From Clostridia bacterium (GTDB taxonomy: Bacteria > Bacillota > Clostridia > Oscillospirales > CAG-272), in assembly GCA_017466495.1 (NCBI GenBank), contig JAFTUB010000067.1, positions 1-6,403 of the forward strand: a DNA stretch of 6,403 bases. Direction: 5' to 3'. This document shows, piece by piece, positions 1 to 5,202 of the stretch. Each line of letters opens with the position of its first letter. Position 1 is the first letter of the stretch. The notes beneath the pieces were generated by a model. The model was not told the origin of the DNA. It saw only the letters and a program-made list of their open reading frames with translations, and ran no database searches. Position numbers and translations under genes: made by a program.

Positions 1-154
1 CCTGGGCCTCCTCCTCGGTCTTCACCGGCGCGGCACGGCCGATGAAGCGGGATCTCTTCTCTTCAAATTCCGCCTCCGCTTCCCGCGCAAGGGTGACATA
101 CTTGGGAATTTCGGGGACGCTGGTCTCACTCGTCTTCGTCTTCGCTTTGGCCAT
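1..154 (-). CDS. yigZ: YigZ/IMPACT (UPF0029) family protein, N-terminal part, cut by window edge
   Basis: Only the first 51 codons are inside the window; the gene continues past position 1. The translation begins MAKAKTKTSETSVPEIPKY and continues through VTLAREAEAEFEEKRSRFIG to AAPVKTEEEAQ. The pattern of an acidic AEAEFEEK stretch, then SRFIG, then a PV-TEEEA segment is the characteristic start of the YigZ family, whose members have an IMPACT-like N-terminal domain and are usually about 210 residues. Their biochemical role is not firmly established; eukaryotic IMPACT is a translation regulator. The start at 154 is supported by GGGGAGGA six bases upstream on the minus strand. The ATG lies inside hflX, so the genes overlap by 29 bases in different frames and are probably co-transcribed and translationally coupled. 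The family call is from recognised sequence pattern only, but that pattern is distinctive. Confidence 0.85.
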   Translation of the reverse strand, partial: MAKAKTKTSETSVPEIPKYVTLAREAEAEFEEKRSRFIGRAAPVKTEEEAQ

Positions 155-1460
155 AGCTGTCCTCCCCGAGATAACGGCGGAGCATCCCCGCAGTTTTGGC
201 ATCAGCCACGGCCACGGCGGTAATATTTTCCGGGCCGTAGTCCACCGATTCCACATTGGCATTCTGATACAGCTTGGTCAGCGCACCTGCCTCGGCATTG
301 GGAATCACAAAGGTCAGGCGACGGCGACCGGCCATGACGAAGGACTCGATCTGCTCCACCAACCCGTCAATTCCCTCTCCTGTCTTGGCCGAAATTCGGC
401 AGACCGCACCGTCCCGAAGCATCGCGGGAGGAACAAAGCCCTCGGGAACTTCCCTGTCGCACTTGTTGAACACATAAAGGGTAGGTTTGCCCGCGGCCCC
501 CAGGTCCCGCAGCAATTGCTCGGTAACCGCCAACTGCTCACAGCATTCGGGGTCCGAGGCATCCAGCAGGATCAGCAGAATATCGGCACAGGCCGCCTCA
601 TCCAGGGTGGAACGGAAGGCCTTGATCAGATGGTGGGGCAGACGGCGGATAAACCCAACCGTGTCAGTGAGCAGGACCTGCTCACCGGAAGGAAGCGAAT
701 ATTTCCGCGTGGTGGGGTCAAGGGTAGCGAAGAGCTTGTCCTCGGCCAAAATCCCCGCATCGGTAAGGCGGTTGAGCAGGGTGGATTTCCCTGCATTGGT
801 GTAGCCCACAATGGCGATCTTGGTAACGCCGCTGCGCTCGCGAGCAGCACGCATGGTACGGCGATTTCGCTCCAGTTCATCCAGAGCATCCTCCAGGGCG
901 GCAATGCGGCGTTTGAGGTGACGGCGATCCCGCTCCAGCTGGGACTCACCGGGGCCTCGGGTACCGATGCCGCCGCCCAGACGGGACAGCTCGGTTCCCC
1001 GTCCGATCAGACGGGGGGCGGTATATTTCAGCTGAGCAAGCTCGACCTGCAGCTTACCCTCGCCGGTCTTGGCGTGCAGGGCAAAAATGTCTAGGATAAG
1101 CATACTGCGGTCAATGACACGGCGATCTCCCAACCCTTCCTCCAGATTGCGGATCTGAGAGGGGGAGAGCTCTGTATCAAAGACGATCAGTCCAACATCG
1201 TTCTGTTCGCAGAGGGCTGCAAGCTCCTCCACTTTACCCGAGCCGATATAGGTTCGGGGATCGGGGCTTTCCTTTGTCTGCAGAAGGCGGACCACTGTCT
1301 CTCCCCCCGCAGTATCCAGCAGACGGGACAGCTCGTCCAGACTGCGTTCTGCCTCATCCTCGGGGCAATCCCGATTGATCACCCCCACCAGAGCCGCGCG
1401 CCACTCGGCAGCGGACACGGTCACGGTTTCAACAGTATTCGGTTTGTTTTCGGATATCAT
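126..1460 (-). CDS. hflX: GTPase HflX, ribosome-associated
   Basis: The product has 444 residues, a normal length for the family. HflX is a cytoplasmic GTPase that binds the 50S subunit and splits stalled ribosomes under stress. Residues 1-210 form the HflX-specific N-terminal domain, including the diagnostic glycine-rich GGGIGTRGPGE at 162-172 and the coiled segment after it (about 173-210). The GTPase domain shows G1 GYTNAGKST at 219-227, a G2 region TLDPTTR at 247-252, G3 DTVGF at 266-270, G4 NKCD at 332-335 and G5 SAK at 357-359. The C-terminal domain ends in an acidic EDEDE tail. The start is supported by AGGAGG five bases before the ATG. No convincing sigma-A promoter is visible in the 119 bases between rpmE and hflX; the best match is TTGCCC-17-TAATTT, which is weak. 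Expression may therefore depend partly on read-through from rpmE. yigZ begins inside its 3' end. Confidence 0.97.
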   Translation of the reverse strand: MISENKPNTVETVTVSAAEWRAALVGVINRDCPEDEAERSLDELSRLLDTAGGETVVRLLQTKESPDPRTYIGSGKVEELAALCEQNDVGLIVFDTELSPSQIRNLEEGLGDRRVIDRSMLILDIFALHAKTGEGKLQVELAQLKYTAPRLIGRGTELSRLGGGIGTRGPGESQLERDRRHLKRRIAALEDALDELERNRRTMRAARERSGVTKIAIVGYTNAGKSTLLNRLTDAGILAEDKLFATLDPTTRKYSLPSGEQVLLTDTVGFIRRLPHHLIKAFRSTLDEAACADILLILLDASDPECCEQLAVTEQLLRDLGAAGKPTLYVFNKCDREVPEGFVPPAMLRDGAVCRISAKTGEGIDGLVEQIESFVMAGRRRLTFVIPNAEAGALTKLYQNANVESVDYGPENITAVAVADAKTAGMLRRYLGEDSYGQSEDEDE

Positions 1461-1510
1461 GAAAGCCTCCTGTTCTCACGGACCAGCCGTGGGTAAATTA
1501 CGCGAAAACG

Positions 1511-1558
1511 CAAACAAGGGCAATGCACACGCTGTTTGCGCGCACCTTGCCCAATTTG
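1511..1558 (-). terminator. terminator-like hairpin downstream of rpmE
   Basis: Read on the minus strand, GGGCAA pairs with TTGCCC. Inside this, TGCGCGC pairs with GTGTGCA (two G-U pairs) after a GG bulge. Outside it, CAAA pairs with TTTG across a small internal loop. The 3' side runs into TTGTTTGCGTTTT, which is U-rich but interrupted. It lies just beyond the rpmE stop codon and about 50 bases before the hflX start, so it probably ends or attenuates the rpmE transcript. The imperfect U-tract suggests partial read-through into hflX. Folding was done by eye. Confidence 0.5.
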
Positions 1559-1579
1559 CCGAATAAATGTCGGTCGAAA

Positions 1580-1786
1580 TTACTTGCTTGCCTCAAGACG
1601 CTTCTTGAACTTGTCAACCCGTCCGCCGGCATCAACAAACTTCTGCTTACCGGTGAAGAAGGGATGGCACTTGGAGCAAATTTCAACTCTCATCTCGCCG
1701 CCCTTGGTGGATCTGGTGGTTACGGTCTCGCCGCAAGCGCATTTGATCACAACTTCTTTATATTCGGGATGGATTCCTGCCTTCAT
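1580..1786 (-). CDS. rpmE: 50S ribosomal protein L31, zinc-binding (C+) type
   Basis: The product is a 68-residue protein of the large ribosomal subunit, beginning MKAGIHPEYKEV. Four cysteines at 16, 18, 37 and 40 (CAC and CSKC) form the zinc site that defines the C+ form of L31, and the C-terminal half has the expected HPFFTGKQKFVDAGGRVDKF segment. An upstream in-frame GTG at 1795 would add three residues. I reject it because that GTG lies inside the Shine-Dalgarno sequence GTGAGGTG, which is correctly placed for the ATG at 1786, and because family members begin with MK-GIHPEY. The gene has its own strong promoter and appears to be a single-gene unit, with a hairpin before hflX. No cysteine-free L31 paralogue, which some bacteria use under zinc starvation, is in the window. 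Confidence 0.97.
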   Translation of the reverse strand: MKAGIHPEYKEVVIKCACGETVTTRSTKGGEMRVEICSKCHPFFTGKQKFVDAGGRVDKFKKRLEASK

Positions 1787-1825
1787 TGTTCGCACCTCAC
1801 TTTAACAGTATTCATAATACGCTTG

Positions 1826-1854
1826 ATTATAGCATATATTTCTGCAAATTGCAA
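1826..1854 (-). promoter_or_regulatory. sigma-A promoter of rpmE
   Basis: On the minus strand, -35 TTGCAA (1854-1849) and -10 TATAAT (1831-1826) are separated by exactly 17 bp. A TG one base before the -10 box gives an extended -10 (TGCTATAAT). Transcription should start near 1819, giving a leader of about 33 bases before the L31 start codon. The leader begins with a small GTATT-ATG-AATAC inverted repeat (1808-1820). It is too short to hold a classical riboswitch. Confidence 0.85.
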
Positions 1855-1857
1855 GAG

Positions 1858-1889
1858 TTTTTTTGATTTTTTTGAATTTTTCTTTTTTT
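1858..1889 (-). promoter_or_regulatory. phased A-tracts upstream of the rpmE promoter (UP-element-like)
   Basis: Four A-runs on the minus strand (7, 7, 5 and 7 bases, at 1858-1864, 1867-1873, 1877-1881 and 1883-1889) are separated by one to three other bases. They sit directly upstream of the rpmE -35 box. Their centres repeat about every 7 to 9 bases, the kind of arrangement that bends DNA and contacts the RNA polymerase alpha C-terminal domain. The tract fills most of the space between rpmE and the DUF1963 gene and stands out in an otherwise GC-rich window. The function is inferred from position and composition. Confidence 0.5.
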
Positions 1890-1893
1890 GCCG

Positions 1894-2772
1894 TCAACCA
1901 CACTGCAGAATAAGCCACACGCGGGAGAAATCCCGCTTGGCAAGATCATCGCGGTGAATATAGAAATAAACCGTACCGCAATCGCCGAACATCAATTCCA
2001 TCCCTTCCTCTTCCAACGAGCCCATCTGGAAGAGCTGGATCCATTTTCTGCTCTCGACCTGCAGTTTGACGCGTTCTGTTTCACTGCGTGCATTGTATGC
2101 ATTTCCATCGCCACAGTACAGACCGTGCCGTTCCACCATCTCACACTCGGAAACACATTCTCCCTGCACCAAAGCAGCATAGCCAAACACCGTGTGCAGG
2201 TCTTCTTCGTTCGGAATAAGCAATTCATGCTCTTCACAGTATTCTTCATATTCATCCCAGTCAAGCCCGGTTTTCCCGCGGGTAAGATAATCAAACTCCT
2301 CGTAGGACGGAAGCATCGTCCGGGACGCAAATTCCAGCGTCAGCTCACCGAAACGGAACTCCTCGGAAAGATCAGCGGGAAAATCTGCGGACCGAAGCGC
2401 GGGGGAGTCAAACCAGAAAACCCGGGCAGAGCCGCGATCGGCAGGATCGAACCCCCACGGTGCCGACTCAAGTTCATAGAAGAAGGAGAGCACCCCCGTC
2501 TCGGGAAGCAGACCTTCTTTGTCAAACGGTTTTAATTCGGCACAGCTCAGCTGGGCAAGAAAGGCCAGGGGACGGTTTTGGATCTTATCCTCGTAATTTT
2601 TCCCTTCATAGTAAGGCCAAACAAAATCGGCGGGCACATCGGGTTTGCCGCCGAATTTACTCTTCCCTGTCTCAACAGGTTTATCGGTGGGTATGGGCGT
2701 TAATGTGATTCCATTCCTGCTCCACAGCTTCATCGTGAAACCAAGGAAGAGATCTTTTAGAAAATTCGGCAT
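1894..2772 (-). CDS. DUF1963 / YwqG-family protein
   Basis: The product has 292 residues with no signal peptide or membrane segment, so it is probably cytoplasmic. Family hallmarks run in order: SKFGGKPDVPADFVWP (38-53), PLAFLAQLSCAEL (68-80), LLPETGVLSFFYE (88-100), PWGFDPADRGSARVF (105-119), FGYAALVQGECVSECE (196-211), KWIQLFQM (243-250), GDCGTVYFYIHRDDL (263-277) and a WLILQC end. This order matches the DUF1963/YwqG family, whose biochemical function is not known to me. The start is set by AAGGAGG seven bases before the ATG; an internal Met14 has no comparable ribosome site. The gene has its own promoter just beyond sigE and is probably monocistronic, although no U-tracted terminator follows it. 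YwqG-type proteins are sometimes linked to contact-dependent toxin loci, but nothing nearby supports such a role here. Confidence 0.9.
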   Translation of the reverse strand: MPNFLKDLFLGFTMKLWSRNGITLTPIPTDKPVETGKSKFGGKPDVPADFVWPYYEGKNYEDKIQNRPLAFLAQLSCAELKPFDKEGLLPETGVLSFFYELESAPWGFDPADRGSARVFWFDSPALRSADFPADLSEEFRFGELTLEFASRTMLPSYEEFDYLTRGKTGLDWDEYEEYCEEHELLIPNEEDLHTVFGYAALVQGECVSECEMVERHGLYCGDGNAYNARSETERVKLQVESRKWIQLFQMGSLEEEGMELMFGDCGTVYFYIHRDDLAKRDFSRVWLILQCG

Positions 2773-2805
2773 GGTATACCCTCCTTTTTACTTCAGTATA
2801 CCATG
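2770..2805 (-). repeat. 10-bp perfect inverted repeat across the -10 box and start codon of the DUF1963 gene
   Basis: CATGGTATAC at 2770-2779 is matched by its exact reverse complement GTATACCATG at 2796-2805, with 16 bases between them that contain the Shine-Dalgarno sequence. One arm overlaps the -10 box and the other overlaps the ATG. Each arm also contains the 6-bp palindrome GTATAC, so the two sites are about two helical turns apart. Because transcription should start near 2788, the upstream arm would not be in the mRNA. The repeat would therefore act as DNA, for example as a repressor operator, rather than as an RNA stem. The function is inferred. Confidence 0.5.
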
Positions 2806-2824
2806 CACCGTGGCAGCTTGTCAA
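2795..2824 (-). promoter_or_regulatory. sigma-A promoter of the DUF1963 gene
   Basis: On the minus strand, -35 TTGACA (2824-2819, a perfect match) and -10 TATACT (2800-2795) are 18 bp apart, with an extended -10 TG (TGGTATACT). The -35 box lies only a few bases past the sigE stop codon and sits inside the small palindrome AGCTTG-T-CAAGCT (2815-2827). The predicted 5' leader is only about 16 bases and is almost entirely ribosome binding site. Confidence 0.75.
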
Positions 2825-2828
2825 GCTA

Positions 2829-3548
2829 CTACACCCGTCCCGCAATCTCTCCCCGCAGCTGAAGGATAATTTTTTTCTCTAGGCGGGATATGTAGGACTG
2901 GGAGATTCCCAGGCGGTCGGCAACCTCTTTCTGGGTCAGCTCCCTGCCCCCGCGAAGACCGTAGCGGAGCTCAATGATCTCCCGCTCCCGCTCGCCAAGT
3001 CTGGCCACGGCGGCGCGGATGGTGCGCCGTTCTTCGTCAGCTTCAATGTCACGGCAGACCACGTCCTCCTCCGAGCCGAGAATGTCTGAGAGCAGCAGCT
3101 CGTTGCCGTCCCAGTCCACGTTAAGGGGCTCATCGATGGACACCTCACACCGCCGTCCCGCATTTTTGCGGATATACATGAGGATTTCATTCTCGATACA
3201 GCGAGAGGCATAGGTGGCCAGCTTAATGTTGCGGTCTGCGCGGAAGGTGTTGATGGCTTTGATAAGACCGATGGTGCCGATGGACACCAGGTCTTCGATA
3301 CCGATTCCGGTATTTTCAAACCGACGGGCAATGTACACCACCAGCCGCAGATTATGCTCCACCAGCGTGGAGCGGCACTCTCCATCCTCGGCATCTGCAA
3401 GTCGAGCAATGGCCTCGGCTTCCTCCTCGGGGGACAGGGGAATGGGCAGCACATCCGATCCGTTGATATAATACACCCCCCGGGACTCGGGGAGAAACAC
3501 CGACAGGGTCAGCGAAAGCAGTCGGCGCATACGCAAAACGATATCCAT
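2829..3548 (-). CDS. sigE: RNA polymerase sporulation sigma factor sigma-E (pro-form)
   Basis: The product is a 239-residue sigma-70 family protein, the size of Bacillus subtilis pro-sigma-E. The first 26 or so residues (MDIVLRMRRLLSLTLSVFLP and a few more) are a basic and hydrophobic pro-sequence that tethers the precursor to the membrane. The VYYINGS at 25-31 corresponds to the known VYYIGGS processing region. Region 2 (about 64-130) contains EHNLRLVVYIARRFENTGIGIEDL and GTIGLIKAINTF, followed by the sigma-E signature DEPLNVDWDGNELLLSDILG (139-158). Region 4 (about 172-233) ends in the helix-turn-helix LTQKEVADRLGISQSYISRLEK (204-225). After cleavage by SpoIIGA, sigma-E directs early mother-cell transcription. 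Its start codon shares one base with the spoIIGA stop (TAATG); AAAGGA lies about nine bases upstream, so translation is probably coupled. It ends in two tandem TAG stops. Confidence 0.97.
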   Translation of the reverse strand: MDIVLRMRRLLSLTLSVFLPESRGVYYINGSDVLPIPLSPEEEAEAIARLADAEDGECRSTLVEHNLRLVVYIARRFENTGIGIEDLVSIGTIGLIKAINTFRADRNIKLATYASRCIENEILMYIRKNAGRRCEVSIDEPLNVDWDGNELLLSDILGSEEDVVCRDIEADEERRTIRAAVARLGEREREIIELRYGLRGGRELTQKEVADRLGISQSYISRLEKKIILQLRGEIAGRV

Positions 3549-4429
3549 TATATATTTTCCTTTCTTGGGATAAATTCCCCTGTCAGCGTCCCGATCCCCG
3601 AAGGAATCTGCGGGACAATGGCAGCATAATCGGCGGGAAGCGGGGTCTGCGCGGGGCAGATCAGCCCGTCATAGGCCTCGCCGCCGATGTACACCCCGTC
3701 CACCCGAAGGGCAATCAGCAGGGTTCGCCCCTGCACCGTGTCGGCGGGGATCAGGCAAAGACGGCGGGACAGACGGGACGGAAGCGCCGCCATGCTATCC
3801 ACCCGCCGATCGGACAGGATTCGAGCAAGCTCACTGCCGCACAGCCGGCGGAGCGGCCGCTCACCCAGGAAGATCACCCCTCGTCCAGTCACGGGATCCC
3901 GAACCAAGTTCCCGCTGTCCCGGAGAGCAGTGACCGAAATCTTCTGCTCCCCAAATTCCAGGGACAGGGGGACCACAGACGGCTCTGCACGGCGGCGCAG
4001 GCGGCCCCAAAGCAGGGATATTCCGCTGCCGCAGAGAGCAATGAAGAAGAATCCCCCAACAGAGCCGCCGCCCGCACTCCGTCCGAGAATGCCCGCGACC
4101 CAGTTGCACAAAGCGGTCATTCCGCCCCCCAGCAATAGGGACATCATCACAAAGCTGCCCAGGGTCAGCATAAAACGGGGAAAGGCGCAGGAGCCAAAGG
4201 CAACAAACATCATCACCACTGCCGCCCCGAGATCAAGGACTAGCCCCCACAAACCGCGGAGGGGCAAAAGAAGAACCAGCACCGCGTAAAGCCCGCCCAA
4301 GGTGGCGGCAGCACACAGCCGTCCCGGCCGCGCAGGCCGCCCCGTCATGCGGGCCGCCGCTCCCAGCGCCAGCAGATCCATGCTGAAATCGATCAGCCAC
4401 AGAATGTCGCCGTACACTACCTGCTCCAT
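3548..4429 (-). CDS. spoIIGA: sporulation sigma-E factor processing peptidase SpoIIGA
   Basis: The product is a 293-residue membrane aspartyl protease that cleaves pro-sigma-E in the mother cell once signalled from the forespore. The N-terminal half has about five hydrophobic segments (roughly 3-20, 37-55, 60-78, 84-103 and 126-141). The soluble half carries the catalytic motif RDSGNLVRDP (170-179), with Asp171 as the predicted catalytic residue, followed by GVIF. Later come LIPADTVQG (226-234) and a C-terminal segment YAAIVPQ (268-274). The first residues MEQVVYGDILWLIDFSMDLL match the family's conserved start, which usually reads YxDxxxxxNxxxD; here Asp14 stands where Asn is common. The start has GGGGAGG seven bases upstream of the ATG. 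It is first in a two-gene operon with its substrate gene sigE, the arrangement seen across endospore formers, and is preceded by a Spo0A-type promoter. Confidence 0.95.
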   Translation of the reverse strand: MEQVVYGDILWLIDFSMDLLALGAAARMTGRPARPGRLCAAATLGGLYAVLVLLLPLRGLWGLVLDLGAAVVMMFVAFGSCAFPRFMLTLGSFVMMSLLLGGGMTALCNWVAGILGRSAGGGSVGGFFFIALCGSGISLLWGRLRRRAEPSVVPLSLEFGEQKISVTALRDSGNLVRDPVTGRGVIFLGERPLRRLCGSELARILSDRRVDSMAALPSRLSRRLCLIPADTVQGRTLLIALRVDGVYIGGEAYDGLICPAQTPLPADYAAIVPQIPSGIGTLTGEFIPRKENI

Positions 4430-4452
4430 ACTCTCCCCTCCCCTGTGTATTT

Positions 4453-4486
4453 ATTATACAGGCTTGACCCGGGCGGATTTTGTCAA
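4453..4486 (-). promoter_or_regulatory. spoIIG-type promoter with 22-bp spacer and a likely Spo0A box
   Basis: On the minus strand, a perfect -35 TTGACA (4486-4481) and a perfect -10 TATAAT (4458-4453) are 22 bp apart instead of the usual 17. The spoIIG promoter of Bacillus subtilis is known for the same 22-bp spacing; it is used by sigma-A polymerase only when phosphorylated Spo0A binds next to the -35 region. Here the plus strand over the -35 box reads TGTCAAA (4481-4487), one mismatch from the 0A box TGTCGAA. A second clear box is not visible. There is no alternative -35 at 17 bp (that hexamer reads AAAATC). Confidence 0.8.
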
Positions 4487-4497
4487 AGCGGGGACAG

Positions 4498-4538
4498 AAA
4501 AAAGAAATGCTTCCGCGTTCTGTGCGGAAGCATTTCTT
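4498..4538 (-). terminator. intrinsic terminator of the HD-domain gene
   Basis: A perfect 15-bp stem (4502-4516 with 4524-4538) has a 7-base loop and, on the minus strand, runs into six U's (4503-4498, overlapping the base of the stem). It lies 13 bases beyond the distal TAA of the HD gene. The plus-strand side lacks a T-run, so it acts for minus-strand transcription. It insulates the Spo0A-type promoter that begins about a dozen bases further on. Confidence 0.92.
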
Positions 4539-4551
4539 CGGCGGGAAGAAT

Positions 4552-4722
4552 TTATTTCCCTGCCGCCTCGGCAATCTTCTTTCGGGTATCGGCGTTGAGG
4601 GCGGCACGCAGCGCCTCGGTATAGGGCGAGAACGCCGCTTCCTCTTCACCGTAAGTCAGCTGGAGGTCGTACTCCAGGGGAAGCCAGGTGGCAATGTCCG
4701 ACTCATTGTGGGACAGCAGCGC
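4552..4722 (-). pseudogene. C-terminal part of the HD-domain gene, beyond the in-frame TAG
   Basis: Directly after the TAG at 4725-4723 the same frame stays open for 56 codons and ends in TAA at 4554-4552. It reads ALLSHNESDIATWLPLEYDL, then QLTYGEEEAAFSPYTEALRA and ALNADTRKKIAEAAGK. The first segment is what HD phosphohydrolases of this family normally have after the DKLEAL helix, so this is clearly the rest of the same protein. With it, the gene would encode 189 residues, the usual family length. There is no start codon with a ribosome site to express this part alone. The intact reading frame suggests that the stop is recent, is read through, or is a sequencing error. Confidence 0.8.
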
Positions 4723-5121
4723 CTACAGCTTATCCAGGGCCAGGCAAAGCTTGGCTTCTATGGAGTCCTGCCGCTCGTACTCATCAAAGAGGGAATTCAG
4801 CTTTCCCCGAGCCGGCTCGGGCAGGGTGTTCACCAGGCTGTCAATGGCTCGATCCTCGGTCTGCTCCTGGGCTTCGGTCTTCACAAAGGCGGGGATATCC
4901 CCTGTCACCGCCTCACCCAGGTCATGGATGGCGGCAAAGGTGAGAAGCTTCCCCAGGTCGATGTCGGGGTACTCCTCGGCACAGAGATAGGCCATGAGCA
5001 CCAGCCGCCAGCTGTGATCGGCAACGCTTTCCCGACGGTCGGGAGCGGTGTAGCAATGGCGGGGTACGGTGCGGAGGCGGCCTGCAAAGGTCAGAAAATC
5101 AAGAAGTTTCTCGGGCTTCAT
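4723..5121 (-). CDS. HD-domain phosphohydrolase (YfbR/HDDC2-like), cut short by an in-frame TAG
   Basis: The 132-residue product begins MKPEKLLDFLTFAGRLRTVP. It belongs to the metal-dependent HD superfamily, close to 5'-deoxynucleotidases of the YfbR/HDDC2 kind, which remove phosphate from deoxynucleoside monophosphates. Visible metal ligands are His36 (ESVADHSW), His66-Asp67 (IHDLGE) and Asp130 (ALDKL), with the family's GDIPAF segment at 74-79. Residue 133 should be the conserved Glu of a DKLEAL motif, but the codon is TAG, one base from GAG. All metal ligands lie before the stop, but about 56 C-terminal residues lie after it, so the short product would probably fold poorly. AAAGGA lies eight bases before the ATG. 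The gene has its own promoter and its own terminator, so it is a single-gene unit. The exact substrate cannot be read from sequence. Confidence 0.85.
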   Translation of the reverse strand: MKPEKLLDFLTFAGRLRTVPRHCYTAPDRRESVADHSWRLVLMAYLCAEEYPDIDLGKLLTFAAIHDLGEAVTGDIPAFVKTEAQEQTEDRAIDSLVNTLPEPARGKLNSLFDEYERQDSIEAKLCLALDKL

Positions 5122-5154
5122 GGATGTATTCCTTTCTCTGTGTGTTTTTCCTTC

Positions 5155-5183
5155 ATTATATCAAATTTTGCCCCTGCCGTCAA
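5155..5183 (-). promoter_or_regulatory. sigma-A promoter of the HD-domain gene
   Basis: On the minus strand, -35 TTGACG (5183-5178) and -10 TATAAT (5160-5155) are exactly 17 bp apart. Transcription should start near 5148, giving a leader of about 27 bases. The -35 box lies within the loop and downstream arm of the hairpin that follows rhaD, so terminator and promoter share the same bases. Confidence 0.82.
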
Positions 5184-5198
5184 GACGGCAGGGGCAAA
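5167..5198 (-). terminator. hairpin at the end of the rhamnose operon
   Basis: A perfect 14-bp, GC-rich stem (5167-5180 with 5185-5198) is closed by a CUUG tetraloop on the minus strand. It begins four bases after the rhaD stop codon. The downstream flank on the minus strand is AATTTGATAT, so there is no proper U-tract. It may be a weak or factor-assisted terminator, or a stabilising 3' end of the rhaA-rhaD mRNA. It overlaps the -35 box of the next gene. Confidence 0.65.
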
Positions 5199-5202
5199 GT
5201 GG

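Noticed and set aside
42..1094. Plus-strand open frame of 350 codons
   Set aside because: It is entirely antisense to hflX and the start of yigZ, shows no recognisable protein pattern and has no ribosome site that I can see.
1477..1491. Small CACGG-ACCAG-CCGTG hairpin in the hflX leader
   Set aside because: A five-base stem with no tail or partner structure is expected by chance in GC-rich DNA; no riboswitch or leader peptide could be supported.
1787..1795. Upstream GTG start for rpmE adding three residues
   Set aside because: The GTG is part of the Shine-Dalgarno sequence for the ATG at 1786, and L31 proteins begin at that methionine.
1808..1820. GTATT-CAT-AATAC inverted repeat at the rpmE transcription start, considered as a zinc-regulator operator
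   Set aside because: The arms are only five bases and do not match the Zur site pattern I know; the zinc-type L31 is also not the form usually under Zur control.
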